Below the pieces are notes generated by a model. That model was given only the letters and a program-made list of their open reading frames with translations. It was not told the DNA's origin and made no database searches. Shown one piece after another: positions 1 to 8,992 of a stretch of 64,000 nucleotides of DNA. The stretch is from NCBI GenBank assembly GCA_902784615.1, contig CACZVN010000016.1:30996-94995 (forward strand), in the 5' to 3' direction. The stretch's first letter is position 1. Each line of letters starts with the position of its first letter. The position numbers were made by a program, and so were the translations under genes. The stretch comes from an uncultured Prevotellaceae bacterium (GTDB lineage Bacteria; Bacteroidota; Bacteroidia; Bacteroidales; Bacteroidaceae).

Positions 1-585
1 TGGAAAGACAACCAGCGCTCAGGTACTGGCACCTACAAATATTCCGATGGTGATACCTATACGGGTCAGTGGTCGAACGACAAGATGCACGGACGGGGTA
101 TCTATAAGTTCCAGAACGGTGATGTCTATGAGGGCGACTACGAGAACGGTGCCCGTACGGGTACTGGCATCTTCAAGTATGCCAACGGTGATAAATACAC
201 GGGACAGTTTCATGAGGGTGACAAGCAAGGCCAGGGCACGTTCGTCTGGAAGAATGGTGATACCTATGTGGGACAGTGGAAGGCGGACAAGCAGCATGGT
301 CGTGGTAAGTTGACGAAGAAAAATGGTGATACCGTGGAGGGCGCTTTCCAGAACGGACAGCCCAACGGGGAGTGCATCGTACGCTATGCCGACGGTACGA
401 AGTTCAAGGGCATCTTCAAGAACGGCAAGCGCAATGGTGCCGCCATCGAGGAGGACAAGGACGGCAAGCGTTTCGAGGGCATCTACAAGGACAACGTGCG
501 TGACGGCGAGTTCGTGGAGAAGGACCGTAATGGTACCGTAGTTGCCCGTGGCACCTACACCCGTGGTCACCGACAGGTGAGATAA
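1..585 (+). CDS. MORN-repeat protein (5' end outside window)
   Basis: The frame is open from base 1, so the true start lies upstream. The visible 194 residues are about eight back-to-back MORN repeats with a 23-residue period, each of the form GxGxYxYxNGDxYxGxW (for example GRGIYKFQNGDVYEGDY). The last two copies are degenerate, and the protein ends in a short basic tail. MORN repeats form an elongated beta-hairpin ladder. In bacteria such proteins are often envelope-associated, but their molecular role is usually unknown, and nothing here assigns one. It reads in the same direction as the YhcH and glgB genes that follow, 27 bp away. An internal ATG at 85 exists, but repeats continue upstream of it, so it is not the start. 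Confidence 0.85.
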   Translation, partial: WKDNQRSGTGTYKYSDGDTYTGQWSNDKMHGRGIYKFQNGDVYEGDYENGARTGTGIFKYANGDKYTGQFHEGDKQGQGTFVWKNGDTYVGQWKADKQHGRGKLTKKNGDTVEGAFQNGQPNGECIVRYADGTKFKGIFKNGKRNGAAIEEDKDGKRFEGIYKDNVRDGEFVEKDRNGTVVARGTYTRGHRQVR

Positions 586-612
586 TTCTGACATTTCAAT
601 CATTTTCATAAT

Positions 613-1062
613 ATGATTATCGACAGTATAGAGAATTTGGCTAATTACGTGGAAATGAACCCGTTGTTTGCCGATGTAGTGGAATTCCTGAAAAGTCACG
701 ATCTGAGCACGATGGAGGAGGGGAAGCATCCCATCAAGGGTGACGACCTGTATGTGAATGTGCAGGTGGCGAAACAGCGCACGATGGAGACGTGCTTCAT
801 AGAGTCGCATCGGAAGATGATCGACATCCAGATACCCATCTCCTGTGAGGAGACCTATGGCTACTCGCCTCTGGAGGTGCTGCCCGATGCAGTGTATGAC
901 GCAGACAAGGACATGACGATTTACGACGGTGTGAAGCCGCAGGAATACGTGACGCTGGCACCCGGTATGATGGTAATCTTCTTCCCGCAGGACGGTCATG
1001 CCCCCTGTATCATCGACGAACCAGAGATCAAGAAAGCAATTTTTAAAGTATATACGACATAA
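613..1062 (+). CDS. YhcH/YjgK/YiaL family protein (DUF386)
   Basis: This 149-residue protein is the size of the single-domain YhcH/YjgK/YiaL cupin family. Typical sequences are visible: the ESHRKMIDIQ strand carrying Glu and His at about residues 62-71, and FFPQDGHAPC near residue 125 with the second conserved His. These form a metal-binding pocket in the family. Family members sit in sugar pathways (sialic acid, 2,3-diketogulonate, evolved beta-galactosidase beta subunit), and their exact reaction is often unclear. Here it sits four bases before glgB, which hints at carbohydrate metabolism, but the substrate cannot be read from the sequence. Confidence 0.88.
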   Translation: MIIDSIENLANYVEMNPLFADVVEFLKSHDLSTMEEGKHPIKGDDLYVNVQVAKQRTMETCFIESHRKMIDIQIPISCEETYGYSPLEVLPDAVYDADKDMTIYDGVKPQEYVTLAPGMMVIFFPQDGHAPCIIDEPEIKKAIFKVYTT

Positions 1063-1066
1063 GACT

Positions 1067-3106
1067 ATGGCAACGAAGAAAGAAACTACTAAAAAGCCTG
1101 CAGCCAAGAAAGTGGCTGCTCCGAAGAAAGCCAAACAGGCCGAGCCACAGCATATCGGTCTTGTACGTAACGATTCATGGTTGGAACCCTTTGAGGGTGC
1201 CATCCGCGGCCGTCACGACCACGCCGTGTGGAAGTTGAACCAGTTGACCAACAATGGTAAGAAGAAACTCTCAGATTTCGCCTCGGGTCATCTCTATTTC
1301 GGACTCCACAAACTTGCCAAGGGCTGGGTGTTCCGTGAGTGGGCACCCAATGCGACGGATATCTACCTGATCGGTGACTTCAACAACTGGAAGGAAGACG
1401 AGAAATACCGTTGCAAGCGCATCGCCGGTACGGACAACTGGGAGTTGAAACTCTCGGAGAAGGCCCTGAAGCATGGACAACTTTACAAGATGAAGGTGAA
1501 GTGGAACGGTGGCGAGGGTGAGCGTATCCCAGCCTGGTGCCGTCGTGTGGTACAGGACGATAATACGAAGATATTCTCTGCTCAGGTATGGAACCCAGAG
1601 AAGAAATATGAGTTCAAGAAAAAGAACTTCAAGCCCGAGAAGAACCCGTTGCTCATCTACGAGTGCCATGTGGGTATGGGACAGGATGCAGAGAAGGTGG
1701 GCACCTATACCGAGTTCAAGGACAACGTGCTGCCACGCGTCATCAAGGATGGTTATAACTGCATCCAGGTGATGGCCATCCAGGAGCATCCGTACTATGG
1801 AAGTTTTGGCTATCACGTGTCTTCATTCTTCGCGCCGAGTTCCCGCTTTGGCACACCCGAGGAACTGAAGGAACTTATTGACACAGCCCACAAGAACGGT
1901 ATCGCAGTGATCATGGATATCGTTCATTCTCACGCTGTGAAGAACGAGGTGGAAGGTCTGGGTAACCTCTGTGGCGACCCGAACCAGTTCTTCTATCCAG
2001 GAGACCGTCATGAGCATCCCGCCTGGGACTCGCTCTGCTTCGACTACGGCAAGGACGACGTCATCCATTTCCTGCTCTCCAACTGTAAGTACTGGTTAGA
2101 GGAGTTTAAGTTCGATGGCTTCCGCTTCGACGGTGTGACCTCGATGCTGTACTATTCGCACGGTCTGGGTGAGGCCTTCGGTGGCTATGGTGACTACTTC
2201 AACGGTCACGAGGATGATAATGCCATCTGTTACCTGACACTGGCTAACTGTCTGATCCATGAGGTGAATCCCAATGCCATCACTATTGCTGAGGAGGTGA
2301 GTGGTATGCCCGGACTGGCAGCCAAGTTCGAGGACGGTGGCTATGGCTTCGACTACCGTATGGCCATGAATATCCCCGACTACTGGATCAAGACCATCAA
2401 GGAGGTGCGCGACGAGGATATCAACGTGACGAGTATCTTCTGGGAGGTCAAGAACCGTAGGCCTGACGAGAAGACCATCTCTTATTGTGAGAGCCATGAT
2501 CAGGCACTCGTGGGCGACAAGACCATCATCTTCCGTCTGATTGATGCCGATATGTACTGGCACTTCGCCAAGAAGGACGTGAACGACCTCGCCCAGCGCG
2601 GTATCGCCCTGCACAAGATGATCCGTCTGGTGACCTGTGCAGCGATCAACGGCGGCTACCTGAACTTCATGGGTAATGAGTTCGGTCATCCTGAGTGGAT
2701 CGACTTCCCACGTGAGGGTAATGGCTGGTCGTATAAGTATGCCCGTCGTCAGTGGAACCTCGTGGATAACAAGGATCTCTGCTATCACTGGTTGGGTGAC
2801 TTCGACCGTGAGATGCTGAAGACCATCAATGAGGGCGACAAGGTGCTCTGCTTCATGCGAGGCGACCTCGTGTTTGTGTTCAACTTCTCACCCAACCGCA
2901 GTTATACGGACTACGGCTTCCTCGTGCCCACAGGCTCGTATGAGGTGGTGCTGAATACCGACTCGCCGGCCTTTGGCGGCAACGGCTTTACTGACGATAC
3001 GATTACACACCTGACGAACTATGACCCGCTCTATGTGAAGGATCACAAGGAGTGGCTGAAACTCTATATCCCGGCACGTTCTGCCGTCGTATTGAAGAAA
3101 GTATAG
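1067..3106 (+). CDS. glgB: 1,4-alpha-glucan branching enzyme (GH13, eukaryote-like type)
   Basis: This 679-residue enzyme makes alpha-1,6 branches in glycogen by cutting and transferring alpha-1,4 chains in the cytoplasm. A CBM48-type domain (REWAPNATDIYLIGDFNNW, about residues 89-110) precedes the GH13 barrel. The barrel shows the four conserved regions: DIVHSH, GFRFDGV with the nucleophile Asp, AEEVSGMP with the acid/base Glu, and ESHDQ. Length and the region spacing resemble yeast/plant-type branching enzymes (GH13_8) rather than E. coli GlgB. The frame extends upstream to 998, but that part overlaps the YhcH gene; ATG 1067 follows its stop by four bases. The N-terminus has a Lys/Ala-rich extension of about 25 residues, seemingly disordered and basic. 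Confidence 0.95.
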   Translation: MATKKETTKKPAAKKVAAPKKAKQAEPQHIGLVRNDSWLEPFEGAIRGRHDHAVWKLNQLTNNGKKKLSDFASGHLYFGLHKLAKGWVFREWAPNATDIYLIGDFNNWKEDEKYRCKRIAGTDNWELKLSEKALKHGQLYKMKVKWNGGEGERIPAWCRRVVQDDNTKIFSAQVWNPEKKYEFKKKNFKPEKNPLLIYECHVGMGQDAEKVGTYTEFKDNVLPRVIKDGYNCIQVMAIQEHPYYGSFGYHVSSFFAPSSRFGTPEELKELIDTAHKNGIAVIMDIVHSHAVKNEVEGLGNLCGDPNQFFYPGDRHEHPAWDSLCFDYGKDDVIHFLLSNCKYWLEEFKFDGFRFDGVTSMLYYSHGLGEAFGGYGDYFNGHEDDNAICYLTLANCLIHEVNPNAITIAEEVSGMPGLAAKFEDGGYGFDYRMAMNIPDYWIKTIKEVRDEDINVTSIFWEVKNRRPDEKTISYCESHDQALVGDKTIIFRLIDADMYWHFAKKDVNDLAQRGIALHKMIRLVTCAAINGGYLNFMGNEFGHPEWIDFPREGNGWSYKYARRQWNLVDNKDLCYHWLGDFDREMLKTINEGDKVLCFMRGDLVFVFNFSPNRSYTDYGFLVPTGSYEVVLNTDSPAFGGNGFTDDTITHLTNYDPLYVKDHKEWLKLYIPARSAVVLKKV

Positions 3107-3107
3107 T

Positions 3108-4265
3108 ATGAACTATAACAGACAAAGGAAAAACAGTAGCACGCTCACCATCCATGTGATGTGTGCTATTGTTTTTGTGCTCTTCTCGTTGGCCTGGCTC
3201 TATTTCTTCCAATCAGACGTGATGGCCATGACACAATATGAGTTGAGTGGCGGACTGACACATTACAACTCAGCGTTAGGAGCCATCATCATTACGGTCC
3301 TGCTGTATCTCCTCCAGTTGGTGGTCTATGCCGTCACCCGTCTGAAGAAGCGTTCCCATGCGCTGACCTACGTGCCGTCGATGATGATCCTGGCGATGCT
3401 GACGGATGTAAGCCAGCAGATAGCGGCCGACGGTGATATTGACCATCAGTTGTCGTGGTGGGTGGTGGTGCTCGTCGCCCTTGTCTGGGTAGGTCTCGTC
3501 TTCGTGGCTCGTCTGTTTCAGCAGGTGGAGGATGACGACTCCTATTCGCTCGTCTCTCCTGCGATGTGGATCAACATGCTGACGATGTGCTTGCTGATGA
3601 TGGGTGTGGCATGGCTAGGGAATACGAATGCCGTGTTCCATTACCGGATGAAGACGGAGGCACTGATTGCCGAGGGTGAGTATGAAAAGGCTTTGGAGGT
3701 TGGCAAAGAGTCGCTGGAGAGTGACAACCACCTGATGATGCTCCGTATGTATGCGCTGGCACGTACCAACGGTCTGGGTGAACATCTGTTTGAGTATCCG
3801 ATTTCTGCCACCAGTTCGGAGATGCTTCCCACCAATGGGAAAGTGCGGATGATGCTGTGTCCGGCGGATAGTCTGTATAGGTTCCTTGGGGCACGTCCTG
3901 GGGAGAAGATGGAGCCCGAGCGCTATCTGCTGATGCTTCTGCGACGTGACTCCGTACCTCGCCGTACGATAGGAGACTACCTGCTCTGTGGTTATCTGAT
4001 CGACAAGGATATTGACCGTTTTGCGCAGGAAGTGGGCAAATATTACGTGGTGGATGACAGTCTGCCAAAGCACTACAAGGAGGCTTTGACGCTATACATC
4101 CATCAGCGTGCCAATCCCCTGTTTGTCAGCCATTTCACTGTGACGGAAGAGGATTTCGATAATTTCCGTGAGATGGAACAGGAATATCCGATAGCGTCGG
4201 AACGGAAAGGAAAGATAGGGGAACACTATCGTGGTACGTATTGGTACTATTACAAATACGAATAA
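3108..4265 (+). CDS. Polytopic membrane protein of unknown function
   Basis: The gene starts one base after the glgB stop, so it is translationally coupled to it. The 385-residue product has about five hydrophobic segments in its first 170 residues (near residues 13-38, 58-78, 86-106, 114-134 and 149-168). A soluble helical region of about 210 residues follows, with the look of TPR-like helices (EGEYEKALEVGKESLESDNHL). It may belong to the Bacteroidetes family DUF6057, but I recognise this only weakly. No catalytic motif is visible. It ends just before a strong bidirectional terminator. Confidence 0.75.
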   Translation: MNYNRQRKNSSTLTIHVMCAIVFVLFSLAWLYFFQSDVMAMTQYELSGGLTHYNSALGAIIITVLLYLLQLVVYAVTRLKKRSHALTYVPSMMILAMLTDVSQQIAADGDIDHQLSWWVVVLVALVWVGLVFVARLFQQVEDDDSYSLVSPAMWINMLTMCLLMMGVAWLGNTNAVFHYRMKTEALIAEGEYEKALEVGKESLESDNHLMMLRMYALARTNGLGEHLFEYPISATSSEMLPTNGKVRMMLCPADSLYRFLGARPGEKMEPERYLLMLLRRDSVPRRTIGDYLLCGYLIDKDIDRFAQEVGKYYVVDDSLPKHYKEALTLYIHQRANPLFVSHFTVTEEDFDNFREMEQEYPIASERKGKIGEHYRGTYWYYYKYE

Positions 4266-4268
4266 AAG

Positions 4269-4292
4269 AAAGCTCTCCAGTTGGAGAGCTTT
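4269..4292. terminator. Bidirectional intrinsic terminator
   Basis: The perfect stem AAAGCTCTCC / GGAGAGCTTT with loop AGTT lies between the convergent membrane-protein gene (+) and acyl-CoA synthetase gene (-). It has A and T runs on the two flanks, so it can stop transcription from both sides. Confidence 0.85.
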
Positions 4293-4294
4293 TC

Positions 4295-5956
4295 TTATTG
4301 ATAGAGATAGCGTTTGATGGATTTCTTTGGCGTCTTCTCAAACTCTTCCTCATAGATTTCTATTTCGGAGATCTTCTCGTAGGCGGGAATCATCTCGTTC
4401 AGTCCGTTGCGGTTCTGCTCCATGATGTTCCTCAGGTCTTCGTCTGAGAAGCCCATGTTCTTCGCCTCATCCATGTCAGGATGTACGAGTGCCACGAGTT
4501 TGGTGTCTCTCTGTACGACAATGCTTTCCATCACCATCGTCATGGAGTTCAGTTTGTCCTCGATCTCCTCAGGATAGATATTCTGACCGTTGGGACCTAA
4601 GAGCATGTTCTTTGAACGTCCGTTGATGAAGACATTACCATCGGCATCCATGGTGCCAAGGTCTCCCGTGTGGTACCAGCCGTTACGGTCGATGGTCTCT
4701 GCCGTGGCCTCTGGATTCTTATAGTAGCCCAGCATGACATTGAGACCCTTTGTCAGGATCTCACCAGGGATATGACGGGGATCCGGAGAGTCGATCTCTA
4801 CCTGCTGATGCAAGGCTGCCCGTCCGCAGGAACCTGGTGCGAAGGTGTGCCAGTCGCTGTAGCAGATGATCGGGGCACATTCCGTAGCACCATAGCCAAC
4901 GGTATAGGGGAAGTCGATACGCTTCAGGAAGTGTTCTACCTCCTGATTCAGGGCAGCACCACCGATGATGACCTCGTACATCTCGCCACCGAAGGCCTTC
5001 AGCACCTCCTGACAGATCATCTCGCGCACTTTCTTATTGATCACAGGCATCTGAAGCAACAGACGCATGCGGTTGTTCTGGATCTTCGGGAATACCTTCT
5101 TGCGGATGATCTTCTCGATGATCAGCGGAACGGCGATCACGATGACGGGTTTGATCTCTGCCAGAGCCTGGGCAATGATGGCAGGCGAGGGTACACGGTT
5201 CAGGTAATACACATGACAGCCGTGCAGGAACTCGAAGATAAACTCGAAGGCCATGCCGTACATGTGGGCCATCGGCAGCATGGAGATCACACGGTCGCCA
5301 GCCTTGATCTTCTTACCTAACACATGGCAGGCAAAATCGTAGTTCGACCACAAGGCACGATAGGGCAGCATCACACCTTTCGAGAAACCAGTCGTCCCAG
5401 AGGTGTAGTTGATGACAGCCAGTTCGTCAGGACTCTTCTCCAAGTAGTAGTTGACGTGCTGCTTGCGGAAGTACTTGGGGAACTTCTTGCCATAGAGTTC
5501 GTTCAGGTGCTCACGGGCATAGGTCAGTTTATCCGTACGCGATATCATCAGCGAGTAGTCAGGGTTATTGATGATACCCTCCAGCGTCGGCATGGCCTGT
5601 GGGTCGATGATCGTGGCCACATGGTCTCCTACGAAGAGCAGACGGGCCTCAGAGTGGTTGACGATATTATGTATCTGTTCGGCATTGAACTCATGCAGGA
5701 TGGGTACGGCGATGGCTCCGTAGGTGAGGGTGGCGATGAAGGCCACAGCCCATTGGGAGGAGTTACGTCCGCAGAGGGCTATCTTGTCACCCTGCTGAAT
5801 CCCGCTGTTCTCAAAAAGGATGTGTAGTTTCTCTATCTTTCTGGCTACATCATGGAACTGTAGGGTCTGTCCCTTGAAATCAGTCAGCGCATCCTTATCC
5901 CAATTATTGATAATGCTCTCCTGGATAAGCGCATTAAAGCTCGGTATTTGTTCCAT
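4295..5956 (-). CDS. AMP-binding long-chain acyl-CoA synthetase, downstream copy
   Basis: This 553-residue adenylate-forming enzyme is expected to activate a fatty acid with ATP to acyl-AMP and then to acyl-CoA. The family P-loop INYTSGTTGFSKGV is present. So are the YGATECAP motif, the WYHTGDLG hinge-region motif (Asp binds the ribose) and the C-terminal lysine region TPKKSIKRYLYQ. It is a close paralogue of the next gene upstream and shares its start region and C-terminus. A TTG six bases upstream is possible, but ATG 5956 gives the same N-terminus as the paralogue. The upstream gene stops at 5963, so the two form one transcription unit. Substrate chain length cannot be read from the sequence. 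Confidence 0.93.
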   Translation of the reverse strand: MEQIPSFNALIQESIINNWDKDALTDFKGQTLQFHDVARKIEKLHILFENSGIQQGDKIALCGRNSSQWAVAFIATLTYGAIAVPILHEFNAEQIHNIVNHSEARLLFVGDHVATIIDPQAMPTLEGIINNPDYSLMISRTDKLTYAREHLNELYGKKFPKYFRKQHVNYYLEKSPDELAVINYTSGTTGFSKGVMLPYRALWSNYDFACHVLGKKIKAGDRVISMLPMAHMYGMAFEFIFEFLHGCHVYYLNRVPSPAIIAQALAEIKPVIVIAVPLIIEKIIRKKVFPKIQNNRMRLLLQMPVINKKVREMICQEVLKAFGGEMYEVIIGGAALNQEVEHFLKRIDFPYTVGYGATECAPIICYSDWHTFAPGSCGRAALHQQVEIDSPDPRHIPGEILTKGLNVMLGYYKNPEATAETIDRNGWYHTGDLGTMDADGNVFINGRSKNMLLGPNGQNIYPEEIEDKLNSMTMVMESIVVQRDTKLVALVHPDMDEAKNMGFSDEDLRNIMEQNRNGLNEMIPAYEKISEIEIYEEEFEKTPKKSIKRYLYQ

Positions 5957-5962
5957 AGGCAA

Positions 5963-7621
5963 TTAGTTATTCTGATATAGGTAGCGTTTGATACTCTTCT
6001 TTGGTGTCTTGGCAAACTCTTCGTCATGGAGTTCGATAGCGGAGATGCGGCTATAGACGGGCAGTTGGTTGTTCAGTTCCTGACGGTTTTGCTCCATGAT
6101 CTTCTCCAACTCTTCCTGGGTGAAGTTAACCACCTCGTCCTTATCAGGATGTACGAGTGCCACAAGTTTGTCTCCCCGCTGTATGACGATGCTCTCCGAG
6201 ACCATCGCCATCGTGTTGAGTTTGTCTTCTATCTCCTCTGGATAGACATTCTGTCCGTTGGCACCAAGTAGCATGTTCTTGATGCGTCCGCGGATAAAGA
6301 TATGTCCGCTGGGAGCCATTGTAGCTAAGTCACCCGTATGATACCAGCCGTCTTCATCGATCACGGCCTTCGTGGCCTCGTCGTTATTGTAATAGCCCAG
6401 CATCAGGTTGGTACCCTTGGTGATGATCTCACCAGGGATATGCTCAGGATCACTGGAAGCGATACGAACCTCCATACGATCCACGGGAATACCACAAGAT
6501 CCACCTTTGAATATCTTGTGATCACAATAAGAGATCAATGGTGCACACTCCGTCGTACCATATCCCACCGTAATGGGGAAGTTGATGGATAGCAAGAACT
6601 CCTCGACCTCTTTCGAGAGGGCTGCACCACCGACAATGACCTCGTAGGCACGTCCGCCGAAAGCCTGATAGACCTGTTGGCAGATACGCTCCCTCACCTT
6701 TTTGGAGATGACGGGCATCTGTAACAACAGACGGATGCGGTTGTCCTGTATCTTGGGGAATACTTTCTTGCGGATAATCTTCTCGATGATCAGGGGCACG
6801 GTGACAACCAGTGTGGGTCTGATATCTGCAAAAGCCTGGGCGATGATGGCGGGCGACGGCAGACGGGTGAGGAAGAACAGATGGCAACCATGACAGAAGC
6901 CGAAAAGGAATTCCACAGCCATTCCGTACATGTGAGCCATCGGAAGGATACTCAGCAGGTTGTCGCCAGGCTTCACCTTATTACCCAGACGACTGATGAT
7001 AAACTCCACGTTACCCCAGATGGCACGGTAGGGCAGCATCACACCTTTCGAGAATCCTGTCGTTCCACTGGTATAATTGATTAGTGCCAGTTCCTCGGCC
7101 TCGTCCTTGTAGTAGTTTACATGCTCCTTGCGGAAGGCTCTTGGGAACTTGCTGCCAAACAACATATTTAAATGTTCGCGCGCGTACGTTACCTTTTCTG
7201 AGCGTGAGATCAACAGCGAGAAATCAGGAATGTTGATGATAGCCTCCAGATCAGGCATGGCCTCGGGATCAATGGTCTTGACGGCATAGTCACCAATAAA
7301 CAATAACTTGGCGCCTGAGTGGTTGACAATATTCTGGATCTGCTCACCATTGAATTCATGGAGGATGGGAACAGCCACGGCTCCGTAGGTGAGGGTGGCG
7401 ATGAAGGCTACGGCCCAGTGGGCTGAGTTTCGTCCACAGATGGCAATCTTGTCGCCTTTCACAACACCACTGTTCTCAAAGAGGATGTGAACCTTTTCTA
7501 TTTTTCGTGCTACATCATGAAACTGTAACGTGATGCCTTGATAGTCGGTTAGTGCATCTTTGTCCCAGTTTTCGATGATAGCCCTTTGAATATACGCATT
7601 AAAACTGCTGAATGTTTCCAT
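5963..7621 (-). CDS. AMP-binding long-chain acyl-CoA synthetase, upstream copy
   Basis: This 552-residue paralogue of the neighbouring synthetase has the same motifs (INYTSGTTGFSKGV, YGTTECAP, WYHTGDLA, TPKKSIKRYLYQ). Acyl-CoA synthetases of this size belong to the FadD/FAA1 branch of the adenylate-forming superfamily. It is the first gene of a two-gene unit with its own promoter (7651-7681). It carries ATG 7621 preceded by a leader that contains one of two TGCACA-type operators, so its expression is probably controlled by a dedicated regulator, plausibly one sensing acyl chains. The pair looks like a tandem duplication followed by divergence. Confidence 0.93.
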   Translation of the reverse strand: METFSSFNAYIQRAIIENWDKDALTDYQGITLQFHDVARKIEKVHILFENSGVVKGDKIAICGRNSAHWAVAFIATLTYGAVAVPILHEFNGEQIQNIVNHSGAKLLFIGDYAVKTIDPEAMPDLEAIINIPDFSLLISRSEKVTYAREHLNMLFGSKFPRAFRKEHVNYYKDEAEELALINYTSGTTGFSKGVMLPYRAIWGNVEFIISRLGNKVKPGDNLLSILPMAHMYGMAVEFLFGFCHGCHLFFLTRLPSPAIIAQAFADIRPTLVVTVPLIIEKIIRKKVFPKIQDNRIRLLLQMPVISKKVRERICQQVYQAFGGRAYEVIVGGAALSKEVEEFLLSINFPITVGYGTTECAPLISYCDHKIFKGGSCGIPVDRMEVRIASSDPEHIPGEIITKGTNLMLGYYNNDEATKAVIDEDGWYHTGDLATMAPSGHIFIRGRIKNMLLGANGQNVYPEEIEDKLNTMAMVSESIVIQRGDKLVALVHPDKDEVVNFTQEELEKIMEQNRQELNNQLPVYSRISAIELHDEEFAKTPKKSIKRYLYQNN

Positions 7622-7627
7622 TGAAAC

Positions 7628-7652
7628 TGCACAATTTTTGAAATTTTGTGCA
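7628..7652. promoter_or_regulatory. Operator-like inverted repeat, leader copy
   Basis: TGCACA-N13-TGTGCA lies in the leader of the acyl-CoA synthetase pair and touches the downstream edge of the -7 box. It has exactly the same half-sites and spacing as the copy at 7669-7693, 41 bp away. No regulator gene is adjacent. Confidence 0.6.
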
Positions 7653-7681
7653 AAGGTATATCATTTCCTGCACATTTCAAA
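7651..7681 (-). promoter_or_regulatory. Bacteroidetes-type promoter of the acyl-CoA synthetase pair
   Basis: On the minus strand TTTG (7681-7678), a 19-base spacer and TACCTTTG (7658-7651) match the TTTG-N19-TAnnTTTG consensus exactly. The box ends about 30 bases before the ATG at 7621. Confidence 0.85.
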
Positions 7682-7693
7682 AAAAAATGTGCA
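7669..7693. promoter_or_regulatory. Operator-like inverted repeat, -33 copy
   Basis: TGCACA-N13-TGTGCA covers the -33 element of the acyl-CoA synthetase promoter. The matching extends to TGCACATTT / AAATGTGCA. It repeats the architecture of the site at 7628-7652. A protein bound here would block the polymerase, which suggests repression. Confidence 0.6.
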
Positions 7694-7747
7694 ATATTTT
7701 AGTGTAGTTAGTAAAAAATAAGAGTTTATTGGAAAAAACGAACAGAT

Positions 7748-8992
7748 TTATTCGTATCTCATAGACTTTGCGGGGTGAATATGAGAGATCAGATAACTCG
7801 GAGCAATCAGGACGAAGATACAGATGAAAAGCGTGACGGCATCGAGTAATAGAATCAGCGGTATATTCAGTTCCATAGGTGCCTCACTGACGTAATACGT
7901 CTGTGGATCCAGTGAGATAATACCCGTATATTGCTGGATTAGTACAATGCCGATACCGATGATATTGCCCCAGAGCATACCTTGACCGATGATAAAGACG
8001 GAAAACCAGAGGAATGTGTGACGGACGGTTTTGTTACGGGCTCCGAGCGCTTTCATAATACCGATCATCTGGGTACGTTCAAGGATGATGATGAGCAGTC
8101 CGCTGATCATTGTAAACCCTGCCACGCAGACCATCAGGGCAAGGATGATCCAGACATTGATGTCCAACAGTTCCAGCCACATAAACACCTGGGGATAGGT
8201 TTCGTAGATGGTACGCGACGTCATCATGTTACCTTTCCCGTCGTGGCTGTGGTTGATGTTGTTGATGAAGGCCTCCTCCGTCTGTGGGAGCAAGTCCAGG
8301 TTTTCTACCGTCGCACCAATGCCGGTACAACTCTCCTTATCCCAACCATTCAGACGGTTAACGGCATATAAATCCGTGAAGCACAGACTCTCGTCGAAAC
8401 GTGTCATATTCGTCTGGTAGATGCCGCTGATCGTAAATTTTCGTGTCTTTACATCATCGGCGATGAAATAGGCAAACACCTTGTCGCCGGCTTTCAACTG
8501 CAGTTTGTCGGCAATCATCTTCGACATCAGCAACTGATAGTGACTGGTAGAGTCACTGAACTGGGGCATCTCACCCTCCACCAGATGTTCCTTCAGGAAA
8601 GTGGTATTGAACTCAGGACCAACCCCCTTGAAGGCTACACCCAGAAAGTCATCATCTGTCTTCAGTAGCCCTTGTGTGATAGAATAGCGCTCCACATGGT
8701 TCACTCCCTGTATCTGACTGATGGCATCCATCAGACTATCGGTGACGCAGATTGTATAGGGATCGGCATCATTGAAGAGTAGGACATTATGGACCTGGAT
8801 ATGTCCGCCGAAACCAACTACTTTGTCGCGGATCGTATGCTTGAAGCCTAAGACAACGCTGACGGTTACGATCATCACAGCCAGACCGATGGCCACGCCA
8901 ATGGTGGCTATACGGATAGCAGGACGACTTACCATACGCTTGTCGCCCTTGTCACTATAGATTCTTTTTGCTATGAATAGAGGAAAATTCAC
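7748..8992 (-). CDS. LolC/LolE (FtsX-like) ABC transporter permease
   Basis: This 414-residue inner-membrane protein has the layout of LolC/E and MacB-type permeases. There is one TM helix near residues 25-50 (IATIGVAIGLAVMIVTVSVV), then a large periplasmic domain of about 230 residues and three TM helices at the C-terminus (about 275-400). Such proteins extract lipoproteins or other envelope substrates with a LolD-type ATPase, which is not encoded nearby. Translation starts at GTG 8992, overlapping the aminotransferase stop by four bases (GTGA), so the two are coupled. Alternatives are other members of the FtsX/MacB permease superfamily. Confidence 0.88.
   Translation of the reverse strand: MNFPLFIAKRIYSDKGDKRMVSRPAIRIATIGVAIGLAVMIVTVSVVLGFKHTIRDKVVGFGGHIQVHNVLLFNDADPYTICVTDSLMDAISQIQGVNHVERYSITQGLLKTDDDFLGVAFKGVGPEFNTTFLKEHLVEGEMPQFSDSTSHYQLLMSKMIADKLQLKAGDKVFAYFIADDVKTRKFTISGIYQTNMTRFDESLCFTDLYAVNRLNGWDKESCTGIGATVENLDLLPQTEEAFINNINHSHDGKGNMMTSRTIYETYPQVFMWLELLDINVWIILALMVCVAGFTMISGLLIIILERTQMIGIMKALGARNKTVRHTFLWFSVFIIGQGMLWGNIIGIGIVLIQQYTGIISLDPQTYYVSEAPMELNIPLILLLDAVTLFICIFVLIAPSYLISHIHPAKSMRYE

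Noticed and set aside
19-1203. 394-codon open frame on the minus strand
   Set aside because: It is the antisense shadow of the MORN repeats, YhcH and the start of glgB. The regular repeat structure keeps the opposite frame open, and the peptide has no family features.
2096-2788. 230-codon minus-strand frame
   Set aside because: It is an antisense shadow within the catalytic part of glgB.
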